From Gammaproteobacteria bacterium (lineage in GTDB: Bacteria; Pseudomonadota; Gammaproteobacteria; Thiohalobacterales; Thiohalobacteraceae): a stretch of DNA of 64,000 bases. Under the pieces are notes generated by a model. It saw nothing but the letters and a program-made list of their open reading frames with translations. It searched no databases and was not told the origin of the DNA. Both the position numbers and the translations under genes were made by a program. Of this stretch, positions 7,434-15,949 are shown piece after piece. The stretch is taken from contig JAHJQQ010000019.1 in NCBI GenBank assembly GCA_018819175.1, forward strand, positions 62,001 to 126,000, written 5' to 3'. Every line of letters starts with the position of its first letter. The stretch's first letter is position 1.

Positions 7434-8234
7434 CTATGCCAATCGCCGTTTAAGCGTCTTATCCAACGCACGTCCGGCTGCCACCATACCAAAAGTGGCG
7501 GTCACAAAACTGATCGAGCCATAACCGAAGCGGCAGTCCAGATGCACGCCGTGAATGCCGGGCTTTTCATGGCTGACACTGCCATCTTCCTTGGGATACA
7601 CCGGCTGCTGGCTGGAAAACACACACTCCACGCCAAAGTAGCGCTGCGTGTTGCGTGAAAAATTGTGCTGATCGCGTAGTGCGCTACGCACCTTGGCGGC
7701 CAGTGCATCATTGTAGGTGCGGCTCAGATCTTTGATCATCACCTGAGTCGGGTCGGTAAGGCCGCCGGCGCCGCCGGTGGTGATGATGGGGATCTTGTTG
7801 CGCCGACAGTAATAGATCATCGCCGCCTTGAATTTGATACTGTCGATGGCATCAATGACGTAATCGTACTGATGATCCAGCGCCAGATGCGTCGAAATAT
7901 TTTCCGCGGTAATGAAATCATCGATGAGGCGGCAGTCGCAGTCCGGATTGATCTGCTGAATGCGCTCCGCCAGTACCTGAATCTTTTTTTGCCCGACGGT
8001 ATCACTGCGCGCCTGCAGTTGACGGTTGATATTGCTGAGTGCGACCTCATCGTAATCGATGAGCGTGATACGACCCACGCCGCTGCGCGCAAGGGCCTCT
8101 GCGGACCAGGAACCCACGCCGCCCAGCCCGACCACGCAGAAATGCAGACTGGGGAGCAGAGCGTAGGCCCTATCGCCATAGAGGCGTCGAATCCCGCCGA
8201 AACGCTGATCAAAATCGGGGCTGGTCATGTTCAT
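7434..8234 (-). CDS. tcdA: tRNA threonylcarbamoyladenosine dehydratase TcdA
   Basis: TcdA is an E1-like enzyme that uses ATP to cyclise t6A37 of tRNA to ct6A. The 266-residue product has the nucleotide-binding motif VVGLGGVGSWSAEALARSG near residue 34, followed by the acidic DYDEVALSNINRQ segment and the family signature ITTGGAGGLTDPT. The C-terminal GMVAAGRALD helix also fits. The length is normal for the family. Two ATGs two codons apart are possible starts, with no strong ribosome-binding site for either. The next gene is divergent, and the gene appears monocistronic. Confidence 0.93.
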   Translation of the reverse strand: MNMTSPDFDQRFGGIRRLYGDRAYALLPSLHFCVVGLGGVGSWSAEALARSGVGRITLIDYDEVALSNINRQLQARSDTVGQKKIQVLAERIQQINPDCDCRLIDDFITAENISTHLALDHQYDYVIDAIDSIKFKAAMIYYCRRNKIPIITTGGAGGLTDPTQVMIKDLSRTYNDALAAKVRSALRDQHNFSRNTQRYFGVECVFSSQQPVYPKEDGSVSHEKPGIHGVHLDCRFGYGSISFVTATFGMVAAGRALDKTLKRRLA

Positions 8235-8343
8235 GTAATCGAGTGGATGGATGAGACGTCATGATACCGCAGCTTGGCTTTTCCGTGCGGGCAGGTTTGT
8301 TACACTGGGCTCATTCATTCCTTGATACGAATCCGGGACATCT

Positions 8344-8745
8344 ATGAAACTCGACCTGCACTCCCGTCATTCAACGGTCAGCGATACCAGCAGACCCAGA
8401 AGCCGTTTAAGAACGCTGTTACCTTTATTGGTTTTCGCGGCCATTCTCATTGCTGTCGCGGGCCGCGAGTTCCCCGCTGTGAGTGCATTACTGCAACGCT
8501 GGACAGACCCTGCTGCCTGGCAGGCCGGTCAGGTTTGTCAGCAGGCCGCCCTGGAGCTTGCCAAACAGTCCGATTACGCCCGCATTGTTGAAACAGGCAA
8601 GGTGCATAACACCCAGAAGGGTTTCTATGTCGAGGACATTGAGGTAGGTGAGATGGACGACCAGGGTGGTGAGCTGCAATTTCTGGTCAGCTGCTATGTG
8701 GATACGGCGGGGCGGGTGGTGCGAGCAGATAGGTTGGGTCGGTGA
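8344..8745 (+). CDS. Single-pass membrane protein of unknown function
   Basis: The 133-residue product has a basic N terminus (residues 1-25), one hydrophobic segment LLPLLVFAAILIAVAG at about 26-42, and a soluble C-terminal domain that would lie in the periplasm. The domain contains two cysteines (QVCQQ and LVSCYVD) that could form a disulfide, and ends in a strand-rich region around GFYVEDIEVGEMDDQGG. I do not recognise a family. The gene lies between tcdA and the PhoQ-like kinase, transcribed convergently toward the latter. Confidence 0.65.
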   Translation: MKLDLHSRHSTVSDTSRPRSRLRTLLPLLVFAAILIAVAGREFPAVSALLQRWTDPAAWQAGQVCQQAALELAKQSDYARIVETGKVHNTQKGFYVEDIEVGEMDDQGGELQFLVSCYVDTAGRVVRADRLGR

Positions 8746-8774
8746 ACGAGCATCAAGCATTATTTGCTGGAAGT

Positions 8775-10130
8775 TCAGACACTGCATAGACTGGCCTGAA
8801 ACTGCGCGCCGCCGAGTGTCGGGCTGGTATCTATTATAATTTTTCCACCGTAGGCGGCGGTAATGTCTCGAGCCACCGCAAGTCCAATGCCCTGACCCGG
8901 TACTGAGCTGTCGATACGCACACCGCGGGTGAGTACGGCGGCACGTTGTTCGGGTGCGATACCCGGGCCGTCATCCTCGATCGTCAACAGCAGTGTTTGA
9001 TTATTGCCTTCTGTCTCGATATGCGCGCTGACCTTGACCTGCTGTTTGGCCCACTTGCAGGCGTTGTCCAGCAGATTGCCGCTCAGTTCCATCAGGTCGG
9101 ACGCGTCGGCACGGAACAGCACATCCTCTGCCACCTCAAGACTCAAAGTGAGCTGGCTTTCCGCGTACACCTTGGCCAGTGAATTCAGTATCCGTTGCAG
9201 CAGCGGCGCGATGGCCACGGGTGTCATGAGCGTGGTGCGGCCGGAGGTTGCGGCACGCTGTAATTGGTAATCGACGATCTGACTCATGCGTTCAGTTTGT
9301 TCTTTGACGAGCTGCTCCAGGGACTGGGCCTTATCGTTCTGTTTATCCGCGCCACGCAAGACCGCCAGCGGTGTTTTGAGGCTGTGGGCCAGATCGGCCA
9401 GCGCATCGCGGTAGCGGGTAAGTCGTGCGCGTTCGGTTTTGACCAGGGCGTTGAGATTATCGGTGAGGCCGCGCAGTTCCCGTGGATAGCTGCCGGTCAA
9501 TGCCTCCTGGCTGCCGCTTTCGACGGCGGCCAAATCGCGTTCCACCCGACGCAAGGGGCTCAGGCCCCAGCGCAGCACCAGACCCTGTGCGACCAGGAGA
9601 CCGAGCGCCAAGGCTGCGAACCAACCCAGCAGGCTGCGTCGGAAGCGCGCGACCTGCGCGTTATAGGCTGCGGTATCCTCACTGACGCTGAAGGTGAACT
9701 GCAGACTGCGTTTGCCGAGTTCCCAGGCACTGCCGAAACTCAACACAAACAGCTCGCCGCCGGACTCGCTGGCTTGTCGAAGGTATGACCATTCACCGGA
9801 GGGCAACTGCGCTGGCAGGGGCAGCTGATGTCCCAATTGCGAAGGAGATTGCCAGATACTTTCTCCCTCGGCGTTTATCACGCTGGCATACAGCCCGGAT
9901 CCCGGACGCTGAAAACGTTCTTCAGGCAGTCCTTCCGGTAGTGACAGATTACCCTGGCGATCCATGTCGGCCGCGGCCAGCAAGCCGTAGATCGCGGCCT
10001 GCAGATGTTCACGCACGGCGGTTTCCGCAGAGGCTCTGTAGGCACGGTCCAATGCCCAGCCGGCCAGACCGAGGAAGATACTCAGCACCAGACTCGCAGC
10101 CAGGGTCAGGCGGAGATTGAGTGACTGCAT
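8775..10130 (-). CDS. PhoQ-like sensor histidine kinase
   Basis: The 451-residue protein is a membrane sensor kinase. A first membrane segment is at residues 8-27, a periplasmic sensor of about 135 residues follows, and a second membrane segment is near 165-185. Then come a HAMP region, the HisKA motif DLAHSLKTPLAVL with the phospho-accepting His near 248, and an ATPase domain with LLDNACKWA (N box), DDGPGI (G1) and GQGIGLAVA (G2). Its ATG overlaps the stop of the response-regulator gene by one base, so the pair is cotranslated. The architecture resembles PhoQ, though the stimulus is unknown. Confidence 0.9.
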   Translation of the reverse strand: MQSLNLRLTLAASLVLSIFLGLAGWALDRAYRASAETAVREHLQAAIYGLLAAADMDRQGNLSLPEGLPEERFQRPGSGLYASVINAEGESIWQSPSQLGHQLPLPAQLPSGEWSYLRQASESGGELFVLSFGSAWELGKRSLQFTFSVSEDTAAYNAQVARFRRSLLGWFAALALGLLVAQGLVLRWGLSPLRRVERDLAAVESGSQEALTGSYPRELRGLTDNLNALVKTERARLTRYRDALADLAHSLKTPLAVLRGADKQNDKAQSLEQLVKEQTERMSQIVDYQLQRAATSGRTTLMTPVAIAPLLQRILNSLAKVYAESQLTLSLEVAEDVLFRADASDLMELSGNLLDNACKWAKQQVKVSAHIETEGNNQTLLLTIEDDGPGIAPEQRAAVLTRGVRIDSSVPGQGIGLAVARDITAAYGGKIIIDTSPTLGGAQFQASLCSV

Positions 10131-10810
10131 CAGCTGCCGCGTTCCAGTACGAAGCGGTAGCCGCGACCGCGCACGGTCTCGATGGGGTTCAATGTATTGT
10201 CAGGATCGAGTTTGCGGCGCAGCCGGCCAATGAACACTTCAATGACATTGCTGTCGCGGTCGTAGTCCTGTTCGTAAAGGTGTTCGGTGAGCGTGGTTTT
10301 GGACACCACCTCGCCACTGTGCAGGATCAGATATTCAAGGACGCGATATTCGTAGGAGGTGAGATCAACAGGTTGGTTGTCGACCCGTACCGTCTGCGCG
10401 CTGGTGTCGAGCAGGATCGGACCGCATTGCAATGTCGCCTGGGTCCAGCCGGCGGCGCGCCGTTGCAGAGCGCGCAGGCGTGCCAGCAGCTCTTCGACCT
10501 CGAAAGGTTTGACCAGGTAATCATCGGCGCCGGCCTCCAATCCTTCCACCTTGTCCTGCCAGCGACCGCGGGCGGTGAGGATCAGAATGGGAAAACGTTT
10601 CTCGGCGCTGCGCAGACGTTTGATGACTTCAATACCCGAAAGTTTGGGTAGCCCGAGATCGATCACGGCGATATCGGCGGGATATTCCATGCCGGCATAC
10701 AGACCTTCTTCACCGTCGGCGGCCATGTCCACGACATGACCTTCCGTTTTGAGGCGGTCTCGCAGTTGGGTACGCAGATGGTCTTCGTCTTCGATCAGGA
10801 GTACGCGCAT
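10130..10810 (-). CDS. OmpR/PhoP-family response regulator
   Basis: The 226-residue protein has a receiver domain with the acidic pocket IEDED at the N terminus, phospho-acceptor Asp in VIDLGLP near residue 51, the ILTARG threonine and the conserved lysine in YLVKPFE. A winged-helix DNA-binding domain follows, with TSYEYRVLEYL and VIEVFIGRLRRKLD. It is the partner of the kinase that overlaps its stop codon. Candidate binding boxes (CTGAAY-N5-CTGAAC) lie in the divergent region at 11991-12039 upstream of the operon. Membership of the PhoP/QseB subgroup is inference. Confidence 0.92.
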   Translation of the reverse strand: MRVLLIEDEDHLRTQLRDRLKTEGHVVDMAADGEEGLYAGMEYPADIAVIDLGLPKLSGIEVIKRLRSAEKRFPILILTARGRWQDKVEGLEAGADDYLVKPFEVEELLARLRALQRRAAGWTQATLQCGPILLDTSAQTVRVDNQPVDLTSYEYRVLEYLILHSGEVVSKTTLTEHLYEQDYDRDSNVIEVFIGRLRRKLDPDNTLNPIETVRGRGYRFVLERGS

Positions 10811-10830
10811 GAGATTCGGAAATGTCCCTG

Positions 10831-11286
10831 TCAGCGGGCGTCGATATAAAGGATTTGTACGCGCCCATCAGGTGAGAGCACCTTGACGCGATAGTAGAGT
10901 TCGCCGTTCTCTTCGCGCGGGTCTGCGGACAGCACGCGGCCGCCGGTGCGGCGCTCGGCGTCGGAGACGGCATCGGACAGACTTCTGCCACGCGGTTGAG
11001 GCCGCACATCATAACCGCGATTGTCCGATCGGCGCGGTTCGTAATCCCGATCGGGTTGTTCATAACGCTGCCGGGAATCCTCGCGACGGTCACGGCTCGG
11101 TTCTGTTTCTGAGTAGCGTTTATCCTTTTCTTTACCGCGACCTTCGCCACGGGGAGCCTCGGCACCGCGACTATAGTCCGCGCCATTCCGATAGCCGTCC
11201 TCGGGATCAGGCTTCTTGGCCTGTACAACAGGCAGGGCCAGCAGCCCGCTCAGCAGCAATACCTGTTGTAGTCTGGTTATTCGCAT
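10831..11286 (-). CDS. Exported protein with C-terminal PepSY-like domain
   Basis: The 151-residue product has a signal peptide (residues 1-23, cut near VVQA/KK), a long charged, disordered stretch rich in Arg, Asp, Glu and Tyr (about 25-100), and a C-terminal module RVLSADPREENGELYYRVKV followed by LSPDGRVQILYIDA that matches PepSY domains. Small PepSY proteins are often encoded next to two-component systems and may modulate the sensor from the periplasm. It ends 20 bases before the response-regulator gene and is probably in the same operon. Confidence 0.8.
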   Translation of the reverse strand: MRITRLQQVLLLSGLLALPVVQAKKPDPEDGYRNGADYSRGAEAPRGEGRGKEKDKRYSETEPSRDRREDSRQRYEQPDRDYEPRRSDNRGYDVRPQPRGRSLSDAVSDAERRTGGRVLSADPREENGELYYRVKVLSPDGRVQILYIDAR

Positions 11287-11366
11287 AGCACCTGTCTCTC
11301 AACGCCCAACCCTGATGTTACGGCCCAGTATCCTGCCTGCCAAGCTGCGATACTGATTTCCCGAAC

Positions 11367-11912
11367 TCACCAGTCCGGTTGTACGGTCACACGTACCCGG
11401 ATCCGATTACCGGGTTCATTCTGCATGCGGGTGACATAGTCTTCGCCCTGATAGCGATAGGTCACCCAATAGCCTTCGATACGCTCTTCCTCGCGGTAAT
11501 CGACAACCTGCCGGCAGCGGGTCTCGCGGACGGTGCTGTATTCGGAAGGGCGCTGGCGATCATGGCCGATATCCCGGCCGACCGAACCGCCGAGTATTGT
11601 ACCAGCGACCGTCGCCGCATCCTTGCCATGGCCCTTGCCCATGGTATTGCCGACCACACCACCGATGATGCCACCGAGGATCATCGGCGTTGCGGACTGA
11701 TAGCCGCTGCGATAGACCGGCACGTCTTCGTCCCAGCATTCTTCGCGCGGGATGCTGACCCGGACCTCACGCACAATCGGTTCCGCGCTGATCACCTTGG
11801 CGTAGTCGAATCGCTCGTTTACTTCGCGCGCGGACGGATGACCGGCCACGGCCGCTGTGTTGATCGCCAGGCCTGTCAGTATCAGCGCGCAGGCCAGGAT
11901 GTTTTTGTTCAT
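11367..11912 (-). CDS. Exported glycine-zipper (2TM) protein
   Basis: The 181-residue protein has a signal peptide (residues 1-24) and a central glycine-zipper: PMILGGIIGGVVGNTMGKGH followed by AATVAGTILGGSVGRDIG at about residues 85-125. Such Gly-rich amphipathic pairs insert into or pack on the outer membrane, as in Rcs-inducing or SlyB-like proteins. The C-terminal domain is rich in charged residues and strands. The ATG at 11912 follows AAGGAG with a 7-base spacer. It heads the PepSY-regulator-kinase run, separated by about 80 bases. Confidence 0.82.
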   Translation of the reverse strand: MNKNILACALILTGLAINTAAVAGHPSAREVNERFDYAKVISAEPIVREVRVSIPREECWDEDVPVYRSGYQSATPMILGGIIGGVVGNTMGKGHGKDAATVAGTILGGSVGRDIGHDRQRPSEYSTVRETRCRQVVDYREEERIEGYWVTYRYQGEDYVTRMQNEPGNRIRVRVTVQPDW

Positions 11913-11990
11913 GTCAGATCTCCTTGTCGAATCCACCCGGTTGAACCGGTCGATTTCATTACTGTGCGGGCTCAGCTTACTCAGACCGGG

Positions 11991-12039
11991 CTGAATGCAG
12001 CCTGAACGCGGGACAGGGCGTCGTTCAGCCTGCGTTCAG
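11991..12039. promoter_or_regulatory. Two head-to-head response-regulator boxes
   Basis: CTGAAT-N5-CTGAAC lies at 11991-12007, and CTGAAC-N5-CTGAAC lies on the other strand at 12023-12039. Hexamer direct repeats spaced by five bases are the standard binding layout of OmpR/PhoP-type regulators. The boxes sit between the glycine-zipper gene that heads the two-component operon and the divergent His/Tyr-rich protein gene, so both could be controlled by the operon's own regulator. Confidence 0.6.
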
Positions 12040-12102
12040 GCCAGGTTGATTAGTCTGATCCTGGAGGTTCCCGGGAAAGGGGACATGCGAGAGGAGAAAG
12101 AC

Positions 12103-12477
12103 ATGATGAGCAAAGCAACATTTTCAGCATTGAGTCTGACAGGCGTGCTGTTGCTGGCAACGGCTGCGGGTGTGCCGACGCTGGCGTATGCGGATGATGG
12201 TTATCGGTCAGCAACCAGTGTCAAAGTGGGTTATCGAGATCATGACGGTTATCGTGACCGGGGTAGTCTTCGCAACCGGGGTGGCTATAGCTACCGGGAT
12301 TCGCATAAGCACTACAAACATCGCGGTCATGGCCATGGGCATGGACACTACGCGCGGCCGCATTATCCGACGACCTATTACCTGGTGCCGGGATATCGCA
12401 GCTACTATGAGCCGCGTTACTACGGTGGCGGGCGCAGTGGCTGGGATATCGATCTGCATTATTACATCAGGGATTAG
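12103..12477 (+). CDS. Small exported His/Tyr/Gly-rich protein
   Basis: The 124-residue product has a signal peptide ending near LAYA/DDGYR. The mature part is low complexity: repeated GYRD units, then HKHYKHRGHGHGHGHYARPH, then a Tyr/Arg-rich end with RYYGGGRSGW. The histidine cluster could bind transition metals. The ATG at 12103 follows GAGGAG with a 6-base spacer; in-frame ATGs upstream have no such site. It diverges from the PhoPQ-like operon across the shared putative regulator boxes. The function is unknown. Confidence 0.75.
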   Translation: MMSKATFSALSLTGVLLLATAAGVPTLAYADDGYRSATSVKVGYRDHDGYRDRGSLRNRGGYSYRDSHKHYKHRGHGHGHGHYARPHYPTTYYLVPGYRSYYEPRYYGGGRSGWDIDLHYYIRD

Positions 12478-12553
12478 TCGGCTGTAGCTTGTGGGGATGT
12501 GCTTGCCCGCAAACCTTCAAGTGCGTCTCTGTTGCGGATTCCGGAAAGGTCCA

Positions 12554-12643
12554 GTCGGACGCGCGGCTAAAGCCGCTGAATCCGACCTACATTTTTGTAC
12601 ACGACAGGGTGTAGGTCGGATCTCGCCGCAGGCCGTGCCCGAC
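12554..12643. repeat. Paired-hairpin intergenic repeat, copy 2
   Basis: The layout matches 7295-7380: a hairpin GTCGGACGCGCGGC...GCCGCTGAATCCGAC, a linker CCTACATTTTT...GTAGG, and a second hairpin GTCGGA...CCCGAC. The left hairpin here is nearly identical to the reverse complement of the right hairpin of copy 1. It again lies between convergent genes. Confidence 0.75.
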
Positions 12644-12657
12644 ATTATTCGGGCGTC

Positions 12658-13197
12658 TCACAGTATGCGTCGGAGTACGTCCGTCTCAGGTGTGCCGAAA
12701 AGGCGGTGTTTCAACGCCCCGGCAACATGCAGCCCCACCAGCCCCAGTAGCGTAAAGGCAAAAATTTCGTGGAGTTCTTCGGCGATCTCTTTCAGTTCCT
12801 TGTCGGGCGCCAGGAGTGTGGGCATCTCGATGACACCAAACAGCGCAATGGGTTTGTCCGCAAAATTGCTCAGGGCATAACCGGCAATCGGCGTGACGAG
12901 CATCAGCAGATACATCCCGAATTTGGTGGCCTTGGCCAGGTTTATCTCCCAGCGCTGCAGGGAGCGGGGAAGTTCCGGTGCACCAACCATCAGTTTCCAG
13001 GCGATACGGATGACCAACAGGATCAGTGTCAGTACGCCAAAGGTTTTATGCAGCATATACAGCTGCGGCCGCAGGGCATCCTCACGCGGCAATTCACCCA
13101 TATACAGGCCCACGCCGATGAGCCCGAAAATCATCAGCGCCATCAGCCAGTGCAGTGCGCGTGCGACGGCGTCGTAACGGTCAGTCGGGTAATTCAT
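12658..13197 (-). CDS. Cytochrome b561 family protein
   Basis: The 179-residue inner-membrane protein has four hydrophobic segments and the CybB-type b561 layout. Heme-ligand histidine candidates are in VARALHWLMA (segment 1), QLYMLHKTFG (segment 2) and LHEIFAFTLLGLVGLHVAGALKH (segment 4). Such proteins pass electrons between the quinone pool and periplasmic acceptors such as superoxide. The ATG at 13197 follows GGGAGG by 5 bases, so the longer GTG reading is not used. It appears to be a single gene. Confidence 0.9.
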   Translation of the reverse strand: MNYPTDRYDAVARALHWLMALMIFGLIGVGLYMGELPREDALRPQLYMLHKTFGVLTLILLVIRIAWKLMVGAPELPRSLQRWEINLAKATKFGMYLLMLVTPIAGYALSNFADKPIALFGVIEMPTLLAPDKELKEIAEELHEIFAFTLLGLVGLHVAGALKHRLFGTPETDVLRRIL

Positions 13198-13232
13198 TCG
13201 GGCCTCCCACACAGATTATTGCTTCATCAACG

Positions 13233-13336
13233 CCCTCTCCCTTCTGGGAGAGGGTTGGGGTGAGGGAAGCACGATGAATACACGGCATGAATTTATCTCC
13301 CCCTCATCCTGGCCTTCTCCCTGGAGGGAGAAGGGA
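13233..13336. repeat. Intergenic inverted repeat (CCCTCTCCC type)
   Basis: CCCTCTCCC and GGGAGAGGG form a hairpin at 13233-13254, followed by TTGGGGTGAGGG. About 40 bases later CCCCCTCATCC and a second hairpin CTTCTCCCTGGAGGGAGAAG occur. The two halves mirror each other. Elements of this type are common between genes in many proteobacteria. It lies between two reverse-strand genes. Confidence 0.6.
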
Positions 13337-13384
13337 CTCACCGTTTTTGATTGGCAGCTTTAAGATGACTATTGGTTGAAGGCT

Positions 13385-14320
13385 TCATGTCATCTGCTGC
13401 CGATAATATTCACTGGCACACACGGCGAAGGCAACGGACACATTGAGGCTTTCGACCTGACCACTGCCCGGTATTTTGACGACCTGCTGGGCAAGCTGGA
13501 TCAGACTGCCCGAAACGCCCTGGGTCTCCGCGCCCATGATCAATAACGTGCGTGGAGTGAAGCTGTGCTGATAGAGCGAACGGCCACGCGCGCCGGCGGT
13601 GGCCAGCAATTGAAAGCCCAGTTCCTGCAGCTGGTGCAGCTGCTTGGTCGGGTGGCGTAGTTGCACTAAACCGATCTGTTCCGCACCGCCTTCGGCCACC
13701 CGGCAGGCGGCACCGGAGAGCTTCGGCAGATGTCCCTCGGCACCGAGGATGAAACGCACGCCGTAATGGGCGCAGGTGCGCAGGATGGCGCCGAAGTTGT
13801 GCGGATTTTCCACGCCGTCCAGATACACCATCAGTTGCCGGCCCTGATCCTCGCGCACCAGTCCCAGCAGATCTTCGAATTCCAACGGTGAACGTTCGCG
13901 AGCCAGGATACAGATGCCCTGGTGATGAATCGACTCTGTAAGGCGTTCCAGATCATCGCTGCCGACAATGTGATAGGCCTTGCGTTTGGTGGCTGTCCAG
14001 CGCAACAGCGGCGTGAATTTGGGAATCAGCGGTTCTTCCAGATAGACGCGGATGATGTCATGCGCGCGGCGTTCCCACAGCGCCATACAGGCCGCTATAC
14101 CGTAATACTTGATCTCCCGCCGCGTGGTCTCTGTCGACTTGGCGTGGGTTGGTGCTTTTCGATTAGCTGCTGCACGGTTGGACGCGGGTTTCGTTGCTGG
14201 CCGGCGTTGTTTCGCCGCTGGCGCTTGCGGGGCATCGCTGCGGGGTTTCACTTTGCGCTGGTCCCAGACGGTGGCGGGTTTCTGGGTGCGCTTGGCAGCG
14301 GGCTTGGGTGGTTTGTTCAC
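13385..14320 (-). CDS. TrmH/SpoU-family RNA methyltransferase, YfiF-like
   Basis: The 312-residue protein has a basic Lys/Pro/Ala-rich N terminus (residues 1-75), a substrate-binding domain around KYYGIAACMALWERR, and a SPOUT knot methyltransferase domain with motif 1 DGVENPHNFGAILRTCAHYG, motif 2 LLIMGAETQGVS and motif 3 IPGSGQVESLNVSVAFAVCA. It would 2'-O-methylate an rRNA or tRNA ribose. The overall form matches E. coli YfiF, whose target is uncertain. A GTG start at 14320 behind GGAGAG is the best choice; sequence further upstream overlaps no conserved domain. Confidence 0.85.
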   Translation of the reverse strand: MNKPPKPAAKRTQKPATVWDQRKVKPRSDAPQAPAAKQRRPATKPASNRAAANRKAPTHAKSTETTRREIKYYGIAACMALWERRAHDIIRVYLEEPLIPKFTPLLRWTATKRKAYHIVGSDDLERLTESIHHQGICILARERSPLEFEDLLGLVREDQGRQLMVYLDGVENPHNFGAILRTCAHYGVRFILGAEGHLPKLSGAACRVAEGGAEQIGLVQLRHPTKQLHQLQELGFQLLATAGARGRSLYQHSFTPRTLLIMGAETQGVSGSLIQLAQQVVKIPGSGQVESLNVSVAFAVCASEYYRQQMT

Positions 14321-14372
14321 AATCTCTCCGAAGGATAACGACACATCAGCAGTGCAGGTGGCTAGTTTACCG

Positions 14373-15392
14373 TTATTCGATGCTGACGGCAGGGGGCGTG
14401 GCAGTCGGGGGCCAGTTCCCCAAGGCGTTGATGACCAGCTTGGCGCGGCCATGCTGATCGAACAGGCCCCAATGGGCCTCGCTGGGTTCCAGATGTCCGA
14501 ATTCGTCCTGTAGTTCGACCGGTTTCCAAGGCGCATCGAAGGCCTCGAAGCAGGCGATGTTCTGCGTTGAGTTCTGGGTTGTGCGCTGCAGAAGCGTTGA
14601 CCAGAAGGCGGCTTGCCTGACCTCGTTGAAACCCTGTTCAGCAGGACCGCTGGGCAGCCCTGTTTCCTTGATGAGGATCGGTTTGTCGGTGCGTTCGTGC
14701 AGACGTTGCAATACTTCGATCACGAAGGTGACGGCCTGATCGGTGTTGGCGGGATCAAACCAGGGTTCAAAACGCGGATGCACGTTGGGCAAAATCAGAT
14801 CCAGTGCGAATAACGCCGCGGCGTCCGGCGTATCCAGATAGACGGAAAAAGGCTCGCTACTGCCCAGTGCGAGCTGTGGCAGCTGTTTGCGCACATAGGC
14901 TGCAGCGGCGGTGATATCCGCGCTGGTGTAACGTTTCCAGAACAGGCCTTCGTTGCCAAGCACCAGCGCGGTGATCTGTTGCGGATAGCGGCGCGCAAGC
15001 GCGATAGCCAGATCCAGTTCCTGGTGATCTTTGGGATCCCAGACCCCGAGAATGACGCTCCGGAATCCCGCGGCGATAGCCAGCTCCGGAATGGTTTCCT
15101 GGCCGTTGCCGAGTCCGTACGTGATCAGGCCGGAAAAATAGGGGTGCAATTTTTTCAGATCAGCGCGGATGCCCGCAGGGTTCGCCGGCTGTGGCGTCCC
15201 CTGACGCATGGAAAATGAACGTGGCACATAGCTGATATATCGCTCATGACTGAGCGCCTGCGCAAGGGGTGTTGCTTGTTCGGCAAGTGATTCGGCATTT
15301 GCATAACCGGGGAGGGTAAGACAGGCCAGCAAGGCCGCTCCGAATATCGGCTGCAATATGCATTCGCGCAGGCGTGTGAATAGCAGCATCAT
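14373..15392 (-). CDS. GH17-like beta-glucan hydrolase, exported
   Basis: The 339-residue product has a signal peptide (about residues 1-25, ending near GYANA/ES). The body resembles a (beta/alpha)8 glycoside hydrolase of family 17: LVLGNEGLFW near residue 147 would hold the acid/base Glu, and LIKETGLPSG near 240 matches the family's nucleophile motif KETGWPS. It may cut beta-1,3-glucan or a related envelope glucan. Its ATG overlaps the stop of the upstream SRPBCC gene (TAATG), so the two are cotranslated. Confidence 0.78.
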   Translation of the reverse strand: MMLLFTRLRECILQPIFGAALLACLTLPGYANAESLAEQATPLAQALSHERYISYVPRSFSMRQGTPQPANPAGIRADLKKLHPYFSGLITYGLGNGQETIPELAIAAGFRSVILGVWDPKDHQELDLAIALARRYPQQITALVLGNEGLFWKRYTSADITAAAAYVRKQLPQLALGSSEPFSVYLDTPDAAALFALDLILPNVHPRFEPWFDPANTDQAVTFVIEVLQRLHERTDKPILIKETGLPSGPAEQGFNEVRQAAFWSTLLQRTTQNSTQNIACFEAFDAPWKPVELQDEFGHLEPSEAHWGLFDQHGRAKLVINALGNWPPTATPPAVSIE

Positions 15393-15949
15393 TAGCGGGA
15401 CATTGATGTGGAGGCGGTGTTGGATTCGACCAACGTCTTCAGGTTGTTCAAGCCTTGTTCGTAATCCGGCCCGATCCACTGATCCGCCATCAGGCCGAAG
15501 TAGCGACTGAACAGGTCGTAGCCGAAGTCGCTGTCAAAGCCCCAGGTCACTTCGGTCTGTCCATCGATACGTTGTAAGTCGTAGTAGGCGATGGCCGTAC
15601 TTGTATCACCGAAGCTGAGTGCCACGGCGACGCGTTGGTTCGGTACGCTGGCAATGATCTCCTGGCTGCCACCACCCACCTGCGGTTGTTCGCTGTACCA
15701 GGTCATTTGCGCGCCGACGCCTTGCTCCGGTCCGGTGAAATTGAAATGCGTCTGGGGATCTTTTTGCGCCCAGGGCGACCAGCGGTTGAAGGCACGCAGA
15801 TTGTTCAAGTGCGGGAAGATCAGCTCTGGTTCCGCCTGAATCAGTATTCGACGTTCAACATGCACACTGGAGGGCAGCAGCAATCCGGTCACGATCAGGC
15901 CGAGGGCGATGATGCCGAGGAACAGTGTCACGAGTTTGACAATACGCAT
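15392..15949 (-). CDS. Membrane-anchored SRPBCC-family protein
   Basis: The 185-residue product has one N-terminal membrane segment (residues 5-27) and then a START/polyketide-cyclase fold: ERRILIQAEPELIFPHLNNL, FNRWSPWAQKDP, and the closing long helix DQWIGPDYEQGLNNLKTLVE. These domains bind hydrophobic ligands in a closed cavity. It overlaps the GH17-like gene by one base, so the pair probably works at the envelope. The ligand is unknown. Confidence 0.82.
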   Translation of the reverse strand: MRIVKLVTLFLGIIALGLIVTGLLLPSSVHVERRILIQAEPELIFPHLNNLRAFNRWSPWAQKDPQTHFNFTGPEQGVGAQMTWYSEQPQVGGGSQEIIASVPNQRVAVALSFGDTSTAIAYYDLQRIDGQTEVTWGFDSDFGYDLFSRYFGLMADQWIGPDYEQGLNNLKTLVESNTASTSMSR

